In this document: in pieces, positions 1 to 8,718 of the stretch
Layout of the letters: the number at the start of each line of letters is the position of its first letter
Numbering within the stretch: position 1 is the stretch's first letter
NCBI GenBank assembly: GCA_024224995.1
Contig: JAAENB010000468.1
Location: 1-19,924 of the forward strand
Length of the DNA: 19,924 bases
DNA from: a bacterium
GTDB lineage: Bacteria > Spirochaetota > UBA4802 > UBA5550
Direction: 5' to 3'
The notes under the pieces: model-generated
The model's input: the letters and a program-made list of their open reading frames with translations, nothing else
What the model was told of the DNA's origin: nothing
Database searches by the model: none
Program-made: the position numbers and the translations under genes

Positions 1-1
1 G

Positions 2-1126
2 GCCACACAGGATGAACGGCTGAGAGCGCGATTCTCCGGTAAACCGGAGCATCTTATAAACTATTTCACCTTTATGGCACGGGAAATTCGTGAAATTATG
101 GCCCAATTAGGGATCAGAAAATTTAATGATCTTGTCGGCAGGACCGATTTACTCACTCAACATAAGACAGACCACTGGAAAGCAAAAAAAGTGGACCTTT
201 CCCGGGTTCTCTACCGCCCGGAAGAGGCGAATACCAGCGCGACCTACTGTGTAGAATCCCAGATCCATGATATTGACAATGTTCCGGACAGAACACTGAT
301 TGAAAAAGCAAAACCTGCCCTGGATGAAAAGAAGCATGTTGATATTGAGATGCCCGTCAATAATATCGACAGGGCTGTTGGAGCAATGCTCTCCAGCGAA
401 ATATCCGTGCGCTATGGAGATGAGGGACTTCCGGACAACACAATAAAATGTACTTTCCGGGGGAATGCCGGGCAGAGCTTCGGAGCCTTTTTAGCCAGGG
501 GGGTTACTTTCAGGCTGGAAGGAGACTCAAACGACTATTTTGGAAAGGGGCTTTCGGGCGGCAGGCTCATTGCTGTTCCTTCGGCCGGTTCTACTTTTGC
601 CCCGGAAGAAAATATTATTATCGGGAATACTGTTTTGTATGGCGCTACAGGGGGAGAGGCTTTTATCCGGGGAATTGCCGGAGAACGGTTCTGTGTACGG
701 AACAGCGGAGCCATTGCTGTTGTTGAAGGTACGGGAGACCATTGCGCTGAATATATGACCAATGGACGGATCATTGTTCTTGGCAGAGTGGGCCGGAACT
801 TTGCTGCCGGAATGAGCGGCGGTATTGCCTATGTCCTGAACGTAGACGGCGATTTTCAGTACTATTGCAATCCCGGAATGGTAGAACTCTCCCCGATCCT
901 GGAATATGAAGACCAGGAATTCATCAAAGAATGGATCGGCAAACATATAGAATATACCGGAAGTACTCTCGCGGAAAACATCCTTGAGAACTGGCACGAA
1001 TACATGCCCAAATTCATCAAGGTTATGCCGCTCGAATACAAGCGGGCTCTACAGGAGCTGAAGCTTGAAGAAATAGAAAAGCAGCTTGCCGAAATAAGAA
1101 AAGAAGTGCCCTGGGGCGGAGAATAG
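2..1126 (+). CDS. gltB: Glutamate synthase large subunit, C-terminal part (partial, 5' end outside window)
   Basis: The reading frame is open from base 2, so the gene begins upstream of the window; 374 residues are visible of a family that is usually about 1500 long. The first residues (ATQDERLRARFSGKPEHL) match the linker after the FMN/glutamate-synthase domain. The remainder is the GXGXG beta-helix domain, with glycine-rich turns such as FGKGLSGG, GATGGEAFIRG and GRNFAAGMSGG. GOGAT transfers the amide of glutamine to 2-oxoglutarate, giving two glutamates, in the cytoplasmic ammonium-assimilation pathway. The stop TAG is followed after 4 nt by a long palindrome. No gltD is seen downstream; it may lie upstream or elsewhere. 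The catalytic amidotransferase and FMN domains cannot be checked here. The family call is secure. Confidence 0.96.
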   Translation, partial: ATQDERLRARFSGKPEHLINYFTFMAREIREIMAQLGIRKFNDLVGRTDLLTQHKTDHWKAKKVDLSRVLYRPEEANTSATYCVESQIHDIDNVPDRTLIEKAKPALDEKKHVDIEMPVNNIDRAVGAMLSSEISVRYGDEGLPDNTIKCTFRGNAGQSFGAFLARGVTFRLEGDSNDYFGKGLSGGRLIAVPSAGSTFAPEENIIIGNTVLYGATGGEAFIRGIAGERFCVRNSGAIAVVEGTGDHCAEYMTNGRIIVLGRVGRNFAAGMSGGIAYVLNVDGDFQYYCNPGMVELSPILEYEDQEFIKEWIGKHIEYTGSTLAENILENWHEYMPKFIKVMPLEYKRALQELKLEEIEKQLAEIRKEVPWGGE

Positions 1127-1130
1127 CCCC

Positions 1131-1172
1131 TATACCTGTACGGGCACGGCGCGCCGTGCCCGTACAGGTATA
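1131..1172. repeat. Perfect 42-bp palindrome after gltB
   Basis: Bases 1131-1151 are the exact reverse complement of 1152-1172, with no spacer. The centre is CACGGCGCGCCGTG and the ends are TATACC/GGTATA. As RNA it would fold into a stem of about 19 bp with a CGCG loop. There is no T-run on either side, so it is not a standard intrinsic terminator. It could still act as a 3' stabilising hairpin or a factor-assisted terminator for gltB. It is much more GC-rich than its surroundings, which suits a dispersed palindromic element. Confidence 0.9.
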
Positions 1173-1224
1173 CCGTACTCTAGCCCTGCTTACCAAAACT
1201 TAAATTCAATAAACGAGAGTAACC

Positions 1225-2118
1225 ATGAGCACAATCCCATACCTGGGTGAAATCCTTTCACTCCTTACTGCAGTAACCTGGGCCATTGCGGTGATATTAT
1301 TTAAAAAAAGCGGGGAACTGGTCCATCCCGTAGCCTTAAACCTGTTTAAAAACGGGCTCACGGTTCTGCTCTTTATTCCAACAATACCGCTGCTGGGCGA
1401 AGCATTGTTCCCGGCAGTAACAGCAAAGGATTACGCGCTGCTTCTTCTCAGCGGAGTCCTGGGAATCGGCATTGCCGATACGCTTTTTTTTAAAAGCCTG
1501 AACATCCTGGGAGCAGGAACCCTGGCCATAATAGACTGTTTATATTCCCCATTTGTCATAGGTCTTTCAATAGTTTTTTTAGGAGAAGATCTCACGCTGT
1601 ACCAGTTTCTTGGCGTTGCCATGATCATATTTGCTGTTCTGGCAATTATGGCCAGGAGAGACAAAAATCCCGCGGACAGGAAAAAGATCTGGCTGGGAAT
1701 ATTTTACGGAGCACTGGGAATTGCTCTTTGTTCGGCAGCAATTGTAATGATCAAACCCGTACTGGAACGCACTCCCCTGGTATGGGCAACAGGAGTACGG
1801 CTTGTTGGCGGAATTGCATCTCTCATTATCTACCTGGCATTTCACCCCCGTCGAAAGCCCATACTATCATCCCTTTTTATTACGGGGGGATGGAAATATA
1901 CAATTTCAGCTTCTGTAATGGGAGTATATGTAGCCATGACACTATGGCTGGCAGGAATGAAATATACCCAGGTTGCTACTGCCGCTCCCCTGAACCAGAC
2001 CAGCAGCATTTTTATATTCATCTTTGCTGCGATATTTTTACAAGAACCCGTAAGCCCCCGGAAATTTGCCGGGCTGGTGCTTGGAACAACGGGGGCCATT
2101 CTTGTTACGCTTTTTTAG
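1225..2118 (+). CDS. EamA/DMT-superfamily transporter
   Basis: The 297-residue protein is almost entirely hydrophobic. It has the two-repeat, roughly ten-helix layout of the drug/metabolite transporter superfamily: EamA repeat 1 at about residues 5-142 and repeat 2 at about 155-297, joined by a basic cytoplasmic loop (ARRDKNPADRKK). Typical EamA features are the opening ILSLLTAVTWAIAVILFKKS and the C-terminal IFLQEPVSPRKFAGLVLGTTGAILV. Such proteins sit in the inner membrane and export or import small metabolites or amino acids; the substrate cannot be told from sequence. The start ATG is preceded by a GAGAG-like ribosome site. It is separated from gltB by the palindrome and is probably an independent transcription unit. 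The family assignment is strong. Confidence 0.9.
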   Translation: MSTIPYLGEILSLLTAVTWAIAVILFKKSGELVHPVALNLFKNGLTVLLFIPTIPLLGEALFPAVTAKDYALLLLSGVLGIGIADTLFFKSLNILGAGTLAIIDCLYSPFVIGLSIVFLGEDLTLYQFLGVAMIIFAVLAIMARRDKNPADRKKIWLGIFYGALGIALCSAAIVMIKPVLERTPLVWATGVRLVGGIASLIIYLAFHPRRKPILSSLFITGGWKYTISASVMGVYVAMTLWLAGMKYTQVATAAPLNQTSSIFIFIFAAIFLQEPVSPRKFAGLVLGTTGAILVTLF

Positions 2119-2130
2119 ACCGGTCAATTT

Positions 2131-2428
2131 TTACAATTCCGCGTCAATACCAACATAAACAGTTCTCCCCCGTTTCGCCGGACCCATTCCGGAGAATATA
2201 TCTCTTCATTAAGAAGGTTTTGGTGCCGTATAAAACCGATCCCGGTCCCCGGATAACCTCAATTCGTTCAATTATATTAATAGGAAATACAGCATAAATA
2301 TCACTATCCGCACCTGCCTGTACTCTTTCACGGATAGGTCTTAACGCTCATCAGGTCTTCAAGGCTTAAGGAAATAAGCTGGTCAATAGAATCCTCAGTC
2401 TGCCCATTTAAGATAGACCTTTTGCCTG
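2131..2428 (-). pseudogene. Remnant of a TonB-dependent outer-membrane receptor
   Basis: The reverse strand holds three in-order islands of TonB-dependent receptor sequence in different frames. At 2393-2340 it reads DSIDQLISLSLEDLMSVK, the family's N-terminal 'SLEDLMNIEV' element. At 2272-2222 it reads IERIEVIRGPGSVLYGT, the hallmark of the plug domain. From about 2224 to 2131 it reads NLLNEEIYSPEWVRR and, after one further frameshift at a G-run near 2167-2173, GRTVYVGIDAEL and a TAA stop (2131-2133), which resembles the last beta-strand of the barrel. Intact receptors are usually 600-900 residues; here about 100 codons survive, so most of the plug and barrel are deleted, as are the signal peptide and start. 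The remnant begins within about 3 nt of the chemoreceptor stop codon. The cargo of the lost receptor is unknown. Confidence 0.85.
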
Positions 2429-4162
2429 TTACACCTTAAAAACATCAACCTCTTTCTTAAGTCCTTCGGCCATAGCGGAAACCTCTTCTGAGTTGCTGGC
2501 CAGTTCTTCGGAACCGGAAGAGATGGTTTCGGTTCCTTCGTTGATGCTTTGAATAAGGCTATTGATTTCATTGATAGCGGTTTTCTGAACCTTGGTGGTA
2601 ACCCTGATCTGGTCGGACATTTCCTTAATTTCCTGAACTTCTTTATTCACACTTTCATTGGTGCCAACCTGGTCCCTCATTTTTGTTGATATATTCGAGA
2701 TCATATCGCTAATAGAATTTACCCCGTCAATAATAACACTAATTGTTTTAACAGAGCTCTCCACTTTTGATGAGCCTTTTATTATTTCATCATCATTTTC
2801 AGTAATAATCCTGCTGATATCCTTAATACTGGCAGCGGTTTCATCGGCCAGTTTCGATATTTCATCGGCAACAACAGCAAATCCTCTACCGGCGTCACCG
2901 GCCCTGGCAGCCTCAATAGCGGCATTAAGAGAAAGAAGGTTTATCTGTTCCGAGATATCATTTATCATTTTGATAATGTTCGTCATTTCCTGGGAACTGC
3001 TGCCGATTTTCCGAATACTCTCATTCATCTCTCGAAGAGATCCTTCCCCCGATTTAGCCTGGGTTGAAATACTACCAATAACAGACATTGTCTCCCGGAT
3101 ATCTTCATCAAGTTCATTAATAAGAGTAGATAATTCCTGCATTCTATTAATAAGAGAATTTAAATTATTAAACTGGATATCAATATCACTGGTTACCCCA
3201 TCCATTTCAGCGGTAATTTCGGTAATAGTGCCTCGAACCTCCTCAGCAGAGGCGGTTTGATTTTCCGCGTTACTGGCAAATGACATGGCAGTAGCGGAAG
3301 TCTCTTCTGAAGCGGCAGCAAGACTAACTGAGGTATTTTTTATTTCTAAAATAACGTTCTTGATCTGTTTAACAAACTCATTAAACCGGAGGGCCATTTC
3401 ACCAATTTCATCCTCAGTTTCCACGGGGAGCTGGGTATTCAGATCGCTTTTCTCCAGGCCCGTAATTAAGGTTTTAATGGGACCGGCCATAGCCCCGGAA
3501 GTAAAATAGACCAGCACAATTGAGATAACAACAACAAGGAACGTTACAAGAGTAACTCCAATAATCAAGCCCCTCACTTCAGCTTTGACATCCTCAATAT
3601 AGATCCCCGTACCAATAACCCAATTCCAGGGTTTAAATAATTTTACAAACGATATCTTAGGCGCTATCTTTGTTGTATCATCTTGCTTTTGCCACCAATA
3701 GTCAACAAATCCTTCCCCGTTTTCTTTACAGACCCGAACAAATTCGACCACCAGGAATTTTCCTTTTTTATCTTCAAGCTTAAACAGGTTTTTCCCCTCA
3801 AGTTTAGGCTTATAAGGATGCATTATCATTACATGGTCCATGCCGTTTATCCAGAAATATTCTTTTTTTTCGGAATCTTTCTTTTCCGGGCCATACCGCA
3901 TCGCCCGAACATAGGACATCGCTCTTTTTTTTGCATCCTCTTCCGATATATTCCCGTCTGTATACTCCTTATAGATAGAAGAGACGGTAAATACGGCAAC
4001 ATCCGTTAGTTCCTTGATCTTTTCTTTCTTTTTATCCATAATACTATTTTCGATTAAAGGAATAAAAAAAACAAAAGCAGGTAAAGCAAACAAAAGGATA
4101 ATAGAAAACCCAATTATCATTATTTTAAAACGGATAGATAATTTCTTCCAGGCAAATTTCAT
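2429..4162 (-). CDS. Methyl-accepting chemotaxis protein with periplasmic single Cache domain
   Basis: The protein has 577 residues in classic chemoreceptor order. There is a basic N-terminus, transmembrane helix 1 (about 13-36) and a periplasmic region (about 38-195) of the sCache_2 type with [19 protein letters not shown] and [14 protein letters not shown]. Transmembrane helix 2 (about 198-224) is followed by a HAMP segment and a long cytoplasmic coiled coil. The highly conserved hairpin tip is [20 protein letters not shown] followed by [11 protein letters not shown]. It should signal ligand occupancy to CheA/CheW; sCache_2 domains often bind small organic acids, but the ligand here is not known. 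The C-terminus (EVDVFKV) has no CheR/CheB-tethering pentapeptide. The start ATG has GGGAG upstream. No che or flagellar genes are in the window. Confidence 0.95.
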   Translation of the reverse strand: MKFAWKKLSIRFKIMIIGFSIILLFALPAFVFFIPLIENSIMDKKKEKIKELTDVAVFTVSSIYKEYTDGNISEEDAKKRAMSYVRAMRYGPEKKDSEKKEYFWINGMDHVMIMHPYKPKLEGKNLFKLEDKKGKFLVVEFVRVCKENGEGFVDYWWQKQDDTTKIAPKISFVKLFKPWNWVIGTGIYIEDVKAEVRGLIIGVTLVTFLVVVISIVLVYFTSGAMAGPIKTLITGLEKSDLNTQLPVETEDEIGEMALRFNEFVKQIKNVILEIKNTSVSLAAASEETSATAMSFASNAENQTASAEEVRGTITEITAEMDGVTSDIDIQFNNLNSLINRMQELSTLINELDEDIRETMSVIGSISTQAKSGEGSLREMNESIRKIGSSSQEMTNIIKMINDISEQINLLSLNAAIEAARAGDAGRGFAVVADEISKLADETAASIKDISRIITENDDEIIKGSSKVESSVKTISVIIDGVNSISDMISNISTKMRDQVGTNESVNKEVQEIKEMSDQIRVTTKVQKTAINEINSLIQSINEGTETISSGSEELASNSEEVSAMAEGLKKEVDVFKV

Positions 4163-4201
4163 TCTTCACTCCCGGGATAAATAAAGCATATTCTTTCATC
4201 G

Positions 4202-4230
4202 ATTATATGCCCAAAAAAGATGTTTTGCAA
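4202..4230 (-). promoter_or_regulatory. Sigma-70-type promoter of the chemoreceptor gene
   Basis: On the minus strand TTGCAA (4230-4225) and TATAAT (4207-4202) are separated by exactly 17 bp. This is a near-consensus housekeeping promoter, 40 bp upstream of the start codon. It is not the sigma-28 type often found before chemotaxis genes. Confidence 0.7.
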
Positions 4231-4300
4231 GTTATTTACAGCCATACCCTGATTTTTTTCCGGGGCACCCGTGCTCTACCCTCCTCTAAATAAAAAGAAC

Positions 4301-4329
4301 TTGAAATTAAATAGTGCATATGAAATACT
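4301..4329 (+). promoter_or_regulatory. Candidate promoter of the rimP-nusA-infB operon
   Basis: TTGAAA (4301-4306) and AATACT (4324-4329) have a 17-bp spacer, matching the sigma-70 consensus at 5 of 6 and 4 of 6 positions. Transcription would begin near 4336, just ahead of the terminator-like hairpin at 4345-4368 and about 90 nt before rimP. No other plus-strand gene lies between EamA and rimP. Confidence 0.5.
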
Positions 4330-4338
4330 GTCCATAAG

Positions 4339-4368
4339 AAAAAAGAGTGGCGTGGCCACTCTTTTTTT
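4339..4368 (+). terminator. Intrinsic terminator hairpin in the rimP-nusA leader (possible attenuator)
   Basis: GAGTGGC (4345-4351) pairs perfectly with GCCACTC (4355-4361) across a GTG loop, and seven T follow (4362-4368). A run of A before the stem extends the pairing and makes the hairpin terminator-like on both strands. There is no upstream plus-strand gene for it to end, since the nearest neighbour is the chemoreceptor promoter pointing away. It is therefore most simply read as an attenuator in the operon leader, or as insulation between divergent units. Confidence 0.75.
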
Positions 4369-4424
4369 ATAGCAAGATTAGCAAAAAATCTCCTGAAAGG
4401 TCTTATAGAGGTCCTGTTTAACCG

Positions 4425-4862
4425 ATGATAAAGGAAACAATAACTGAATTGATTAGCACTGCTGCGGAAAATCTCGGTTATTTGGTATATGAATCATCGA
4501 TTTATCTCAAAGGAGAGAATTCGAAGATTACGGTAAAAATAGACAGCAAAAAAGAGGTATCACATGAAGATTGTGATACCTATAGCAAGGAACTTTCCAA
4601 TTTGCTTGATGACTCAGCTGTTTTACCTAATTATTTATTGGAGATCTCATCACCGGGGATCAACAGAAAACTTCGGGGCATTGAAGAATTTAAACGATTT
4701 AAAGGTGCTCCTGCGAAGATAGTTTTTGAAAAAGATGACGAACGAGAGACGATAAAGGGGATTATTACCGAAGTTAGCCCCCGATTAATTACGCTAACAT
4801 CGGGGAACAAAGATATAACAATTTCTTATAATGAAATAGTAAAAGCAAATCTTGATTATTAA
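4425..4862 (+). CDS. rimP: Ribosome maturation factor RimP
   Basis: The 145-residue protein has the two RimP domains: an N-terminal alpha/beta domain with YLVYESSIYLKGENSKITV and the signature LEISSPGINRKLRGIEEF at about residues 75-93, then an SH3-like C-terminal domain. RimP helps assemble the 30S subunit. It is the usual first gene of the nusA-infB operon, and nusA follows here after 14 nt. The ATG is preceded by AGAGGT at 12 nt, a rather long spacing. A promoter and terminator-like hairpin lie upstream, so expression of this and the following genes may be controlled by attenuation. Length and motifs are normal for the family. Confidence 0.95.
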   Translation: MIKETITELISTAAENLGYLVYESSIYLKGENSKITVKIDSKKEVSHEDCDTYSKELSNLLDDSAVLPNYLLEISSPGINRKLRGIEEFKRFKGAPAKIVFEKDDERETIKGIITEVSPRLITLTSGNKDITISYNEIVKANLDY

Positions 4863-4876
4863 AGGGTCGAAGCTTT

Positions 4877-6310
4877 ATGAGTAATAATTTTTTTGAAGCC
4901 TTGCATCAAATAGCGACAGACAAGGGCATACCAAGAGACGAAATCGAAAATATTGTAGAGTCAGCTATGCTCTCAGCTTTTAAGAAACAATACGGGCTGG
5001 TAGAGGATGTTGAGGTAATCTTTGACAGAGACAACAACAGTGTAAAACTCGTCACAAGGAAAATAGTAGTAAAAAAGCCGGCCAATAGAGCAGAAGAAAT
5101 AGCGTATACTGAAGCTCAAAAAATAGACTCCGACATACAGCTGGGGGATGACATTACGGTGGAAGAAGATCCACTTCAGTCTTTTGGGCGAATAGCGGCA
5201 CAAACAGCCAAACAGGTAATAATACAGAAAATAAAAGAAGCTGAAAAGAATATAATATATAACGAATTTAAAGACAAAGAAGGCGAACTAATAAACGGTT
5301 ATCTCCAGAGAAAATTCAGGGATGCCATTTATGTAGAGCTCGGCAGGGCAGAAGGGATCCTTCCTGCGCGGGAACAGTCATCACTTGAGCATTATAAGAC
5401 AGGGGACAGGATCAAAGCCCTGGTCCTTGCAGTTCAGAACAATTCGCGGGGTCCCAGTATTATCCTATCAAGAACCCATCCGAAATTTATAGAGAAGCTT
5501 TTTGAGATGGAAATTCCGGAGATATACGACGGAATAGTAAGTATAATGAATGTAGTCCGGGAAGCAGGGGTACGAACCAAGGTAGCGGTTGAGAGCGAAA
5601 GGGATGATGTTGATGCTGTAGGCGCCTGTGTAGGAATGAAAGGGATACGGATACAATCAATTGTACGGGAGCTTGAAGGTGAAAAAATAGATGTTGTAGA
5701 ACATTTTGAAGATAAAAAGATGATGGCGTCAAATGCGTTAACACCGGCCCGGGTAGTGGAAGTTGTGGAAACTTCCGACGGAGGAGTTATTGCTGTTGTT
5801 GAGAACGACCAATACAAGCTTGCTGTCGGCAGGGGGGGGCACAATGCCCGCCTTGCTTCAAAGCTCTGTGGTTTCGATATAAGCATAAAATCAGAAGATC
5901 AGTACAAAGAATTCCTGGGTTCAAGCGAATCAAGGGCAGTTCTGGAGCAGCTCTTTTCCCAACAGAATGAAGATGAAACTCCACTGGAAGAATTGCCGGG
6001 TCTTGAAGCAAATGTCATAAAACTCCTGGAATCCGGAGGAGTATATTCTGTTGAAGACCTTGTTGAAAAATCCTTTGATGAATTACTGGAAATTGACGGG
6101 ATCGGAGAAAAAACAGGCCAAAAGATACTCGATATAATTGCAGATTCAGTCGATTTTGAAGACGATGAAGAAGCAGATGAAGATGAAGTAGAAGAAGAAG
6201 AAGACAGCACTGAGGAAAAAGATGAGGCTAACGAACAAGGTGAAGATAAAAATAAGGAAACGGAAGAAGGGAAAGATGAGGTAGAGGAAGAGAAAGAAGA
6301 GGAAGAGTAA
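4877..6310 (+). CDS. nusA: Transcription termination/antitermination factor NusA with acidic C-terminal tail
   Basis: The protein has 477 residues. Domain order is an N-terminal RNA-polymerase-binding domain (about 1-130), S1 (about 135-200), KH1 with GMKG (about 230-290) and KH2 with GRGG (about 300-350). Then comes a helix-hairpin-helix segment (about 360-420) with LPGLEANVIKLLESGGVYSV and IDGIGEKTGQKIL. The last 50 or so residues are almost entirely Glu, Asp and Lys. NusA binds RNA polymerase and nascent RNA and modulates pausing, hairpin-dependent termination and antitermination. The acidic tail is not part of the core fold; acidic C-terminal regions in some NusA proteins restrain RNA binding, so an autoinhibitory role is possible. 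It lies between rimP and infB as expected. Ribosome site AAAGGG is about 10 nt upstream. Confidence 0.95.
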   Translation: MSNNFFEALHQIATDKGIPRDEIENIVESAMLSAFKKQYGLVEDVEVIFDRDNNSVKLVTRKIVVKKPANRAEEIAYTEAQKIDSDIQLGDDITVEEDPLQSFGRIAAQTAKQVIIQKIKEAEKNIIYNEFKDKEGELINGYLQRKFRDAIYVELGRAEGILPAREQSSLEHYKTGDRIKALVLAVQNNSRGPSIILSRTHPKFIEKLFEMEIPEIYDGIVSIMNVVREAGVRTKVAVESERDDVDAVGACVGMKGIRIQSIVRELEGEKIDVVEHFEDKKMMASNALTPARVVEVVETSDGGVIAVVENDQYKLAVGRGGHNARLASKLCGFDISIKSEDQYKEFLGSSESRAVLEQLFSQQNEDETPLEELPGLEANVIKLLESGGVYSVEDLVEKSFDELLEIDGIGEKTGQKILDIIADSVDFEDDEEADEDEVEEEEDSTEEKDEANEQGEDKNKETEEGKDEVEEEKEEEE

Positions 6311-6338
6311 ATTATAAAAAAGGATATTAAGGATTTAC

Positions 6339-8717
6339 ATGAAGGCCATTGACATTGCAACAAAAAATCACGTTACTATAGAAGACACGCTAGAGGTCTG
6401 CAAAGAGCTTGGAATAAAGTACGAAAACGGCAATTCGGAACTTTCGGACCAGGATGTTTTTCTTATTGAGAAAAAAATAGAAGTTATTAAAACCAAAAAG
6501 ATCCAGAAAGCAGCGCAAGCGAAAAAAGGAAAGAAAATAAAGCTTAAAAGAAAGGTTCACATAGGAAAAGACAAAAAAGAAAAAGCTGCTGCTGAGACTA
6601 CTGACAAAAAAGGAAAACCCGAAAAGAAAGTAACGGAGCCTGCTCCTTCAGCTAAAGATAAAGCAAAACCTGAAAGAGATAAAGAGCAGAAAGGAAAACC
6701 CAAAAAAGCTGAGCATAAGGGAAAACCGTCAAAGGAACGGCCTTCAGACAAAAAAGCTGCACCCAGGAAAGGCGCGCCCGAAAAAGGCGCCCCGGGTTCG
6801 GACAAAAAGCCTGAATCACTGGAAAAATCTGAATTTTCGAAAAAACGAAAAAAAGGAAAAGAAAAAGAAAAAGATAATAAAAAGAAGTTCAAAAAGATAC
6901 ATGAAGAAAAACAGCTGAATTTTCGAAAAAAAGACGGTCCACCGAAAAAGAAAGAAGCGACAACACCTGAAGAGATAAGTATCACTGAAAGTCTTTCAGT
7001 TGGGGATCTGGCGAAAAAGCTTAATGTAAAAGCAAATGAAGTAATCGGCAAGTTAATGAAACTTGGCGTTATGGCTACGATTAACCAGGCAATTGATTCG
7101 GAAACAGCGGCAATTCTTGCCGGAGAATACAATACCGAAGTAAAAGTTGTATCACTCTTTGATGAAACAGTGATCAAGCATAATGAGAATGACCGGGAAG
7201 AAGATTATCAAACCAGGTCTCCCATAGTAACAATAATGGGGCATGTTGATCATGGAAAAACAAAACTTCTTGATGCTATACGAAAAACAAATGTAGCAGA
7301 CGGAGAATTCGGCGGAATAACCCAGCATATTGGAGCATATAAAGTCCACCTGGGGCAAAGAGAGATCGCTTTTCTTGATACTCCGGGACACGCAGCATTT
7401 ACAACAATGCGGGCACGTGGAGCGAGTATCACCGATATTGTTATTCTTGTGGTTGCGGCGAATGATGGCGTAATGCCCCAGACTATTGAGGCTATTGACC
7501 ATGCCAAAGACGCGGGTGTTCCCATAATTGTAGCAATAAATAAGATTGATTTACCTGACGCGAATATCGCGAAAGTGAAGCAGGAACTCGCTAATTATGA
7601 ACTTGCTCCGGAAGAATGGGGTGGAACAACACTTTACGCGGAAATAAGTGCCAAACAAGAAATAAATATTGATGGTCTGCTTGAGCTGATCCTTATCCAG
7701 TCAGAAATGCTCGAACTAAAAGCCAATTCTACTCTGCGTGCCAAAGGAACAGTTATTGAATCCAAACTTGATTCCGGACGTGGAGCTGTATCAACAATAT
7801 TGATACAAAACGGAATAATAAAGGTAGGAGATCCCTTTGTAGTAGGAGTTTTCTCCGGAAAAGTACGGGCAATGTTCGACGACCAGGGACGCTCTATAAA
7901 GAGTGCCGGCCCATCCACACCGGTGGAAGTTCTTGGAATAACAGGAATACCGGCAGCAGGAGATCCTTTTGAAGGAGTTGAATCGGAACGCTTTGCCAAG
8001 CAGATTTCCCAGAAAAGGCTGGAATATAAAAGAATAGAATCAGCGAAAAAAGTCAAGAAAGTAACTCTTGAATCATTAAATGAGATGATACGGGAAGGAG
8101 AGGTACAGGAGCTCCGGACAATAGTAAAAGCTGATGTTGACGGTTCTGCCCAGGCATTAACGGAAGCCCTGGAAAAACTGACAACAGTAGACATCCGGGT
8201 TAAGGTTATTCATACCGGAACAGGCGGAATCAATGAATCCGATGTAATGCTGGCTTCAGCCTCAAACGCGATTATTATCGGTTTTCATGTACGGCCTACG
8301 GGCAGGGTAGCGGAAATCGCTGAAAAAGAAAATGTAGCAATAGAATTTTACAATATCATTTTTGAAGCAACCGATTCCATCAAAGCAGCGATGGAAGGAA
8401 TGCTTTCACCGGAGATTCAAGAAAAAATACAGGGAACCGGTGATGTTAAACAGATATTTAAAATATCAAAACTGGGAACAGTGGCAGGAGCTATCTGTTT
8501 AACCGGCAAAATTGAGAGAAAATCAAAAATGAGGCTAATACGAGACGGCGTAGTCATCTTTGACGGAGACATGAAGTCACTAAAACGGTTTAAAGATGAT
8601 GTAAACGAGGTCTCAGCAGGACAGGAATTCGGATTTGCTTTCGAAAGTTTTAACGACATAAAAGAAGGCGATGCCTTTGAATCTTATAAATTGATAGAAG
8701 TAGCAAAGACTCTTTAG
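6339..8717 (+). CDS. infB: Translation initiation factor IF-2
   Basis: The protein has 792 residues. An IF2_N-type subdomain (about 1-48) is followed by a Lys/Glu/Pro-rich low-complexity linker (about 49-207) and a second IF2_N unit (about 215-275, [20 protein letters not shown]). The GTPase domain carries G1 GHVDHGKT (301-308), [10 protein letters not shown]3 DTPGH, G4 NKID and G5 SAK. Two beta-barrel domains and the C-terminal fMet-tRNA-binding domain complete it. IF-2 delivers initiator tRNA to the 30S subunit and promotes subunit joining. AAGGA lies 7 nt before the ATG. The gene follows nusA after 28 nt, without ylxR or ylxQ between them, and is followed by rbfA after 1 nt. Confidence 0.97.
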   Translation: MKAIDIATKNHVTIEDTLEVCKELGIKYENGNSELSDQDVFLIEKKIEVIKTKKIQKAAQAKKGKKIKLKRKVHIGKDKKEKAAAETTDKKGKPEKKVTEPAPSAKDKAKPERDKEQKGKPKKAEHKGKPSKERPSDKKAAPRKGAPEKGAPGSDKKPESLEKSEFSKKRKKGKEKEKDNKKKFKKIHEEKQLNFRKKDGPPKKKEATTPEEISITESLSVGDLAKKLNVKANEVIGKLMKLGVMATINQAIDSETAAILAGEYNTEVKVVSLFDETVIKHNENDREEDYQTRSPIVTIMGHVDHGKTKLLDAIRKTNVADGEFGGITQHIGAYKVHLGQREIAFLDTPGHAAFTTMRARGASITDIVILVVAANDGVMPQTIEAIDHAKDAGVPIIVAINKIDLPDANIAKVKQELANYELAPEEWGGTTLYAEISAKQEINIDGLLELILIQSEMLELKANSTLRAKGTVIESKLDSGRGAVSTILIQNGIIKVGDPFVVGVFSGKVRAMFDDQGRSIKSAGPSTPVEVLGITGIPAAGDPFEGVESERFAKQISQKRLEYKRIESAKKVKKVTLESLNEMIREGEVQELRTIVKADVDGSAQALTEALEKLTTVDIRVKVIHTGTGGINESDVMLASASNAIIIGFHVRPTGRVAEIAEKENVAIEFYNIIFEATDSIKAAMEGMLSPEIQEKIQGTGDVKQIFKISKLGTVAGAICLTGKIERKSKMRLIRDGVVIFDGDMKSLKRFKDDVNEVSAGQEFGFAFESFNDIKEGDAFESYKLIEVAKTL

Positions 8718-8718
8718 A

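Noticed and set aside
1728..2297. 189-residue plus-strand frame running past the end of the EamA gene
   Set aside because: It overlaps the EamA gene in another frame, has the Cys/His/Tyr-rich composition of a shadow, and its 3' part lies over the minus-strand TonB-receptor remnant.
2658..3509. Long plus-strand frames opposite the chemoreceptor gene
   Set aside because: Ile/Ser-rich translations arise from the antisense of the coiled-coil signalling region; the minus-strand gene is unambiguous.
5434..6363. Ser-rich minus-strand frames opposite nusA
   Set aside because: They are the antisense of GA-rich codons for the acidic NusA region; low-complexity Ser runs and no ribosome site mark them as shadows.
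6557..7177. 206-residue Phe/Ser-rich minus-strand frame opposite infB
   Set aside because: Antisense of the AAA/AAG-rich IF-2 linker gives Phe-rich text; no motifs and no initiation signals.
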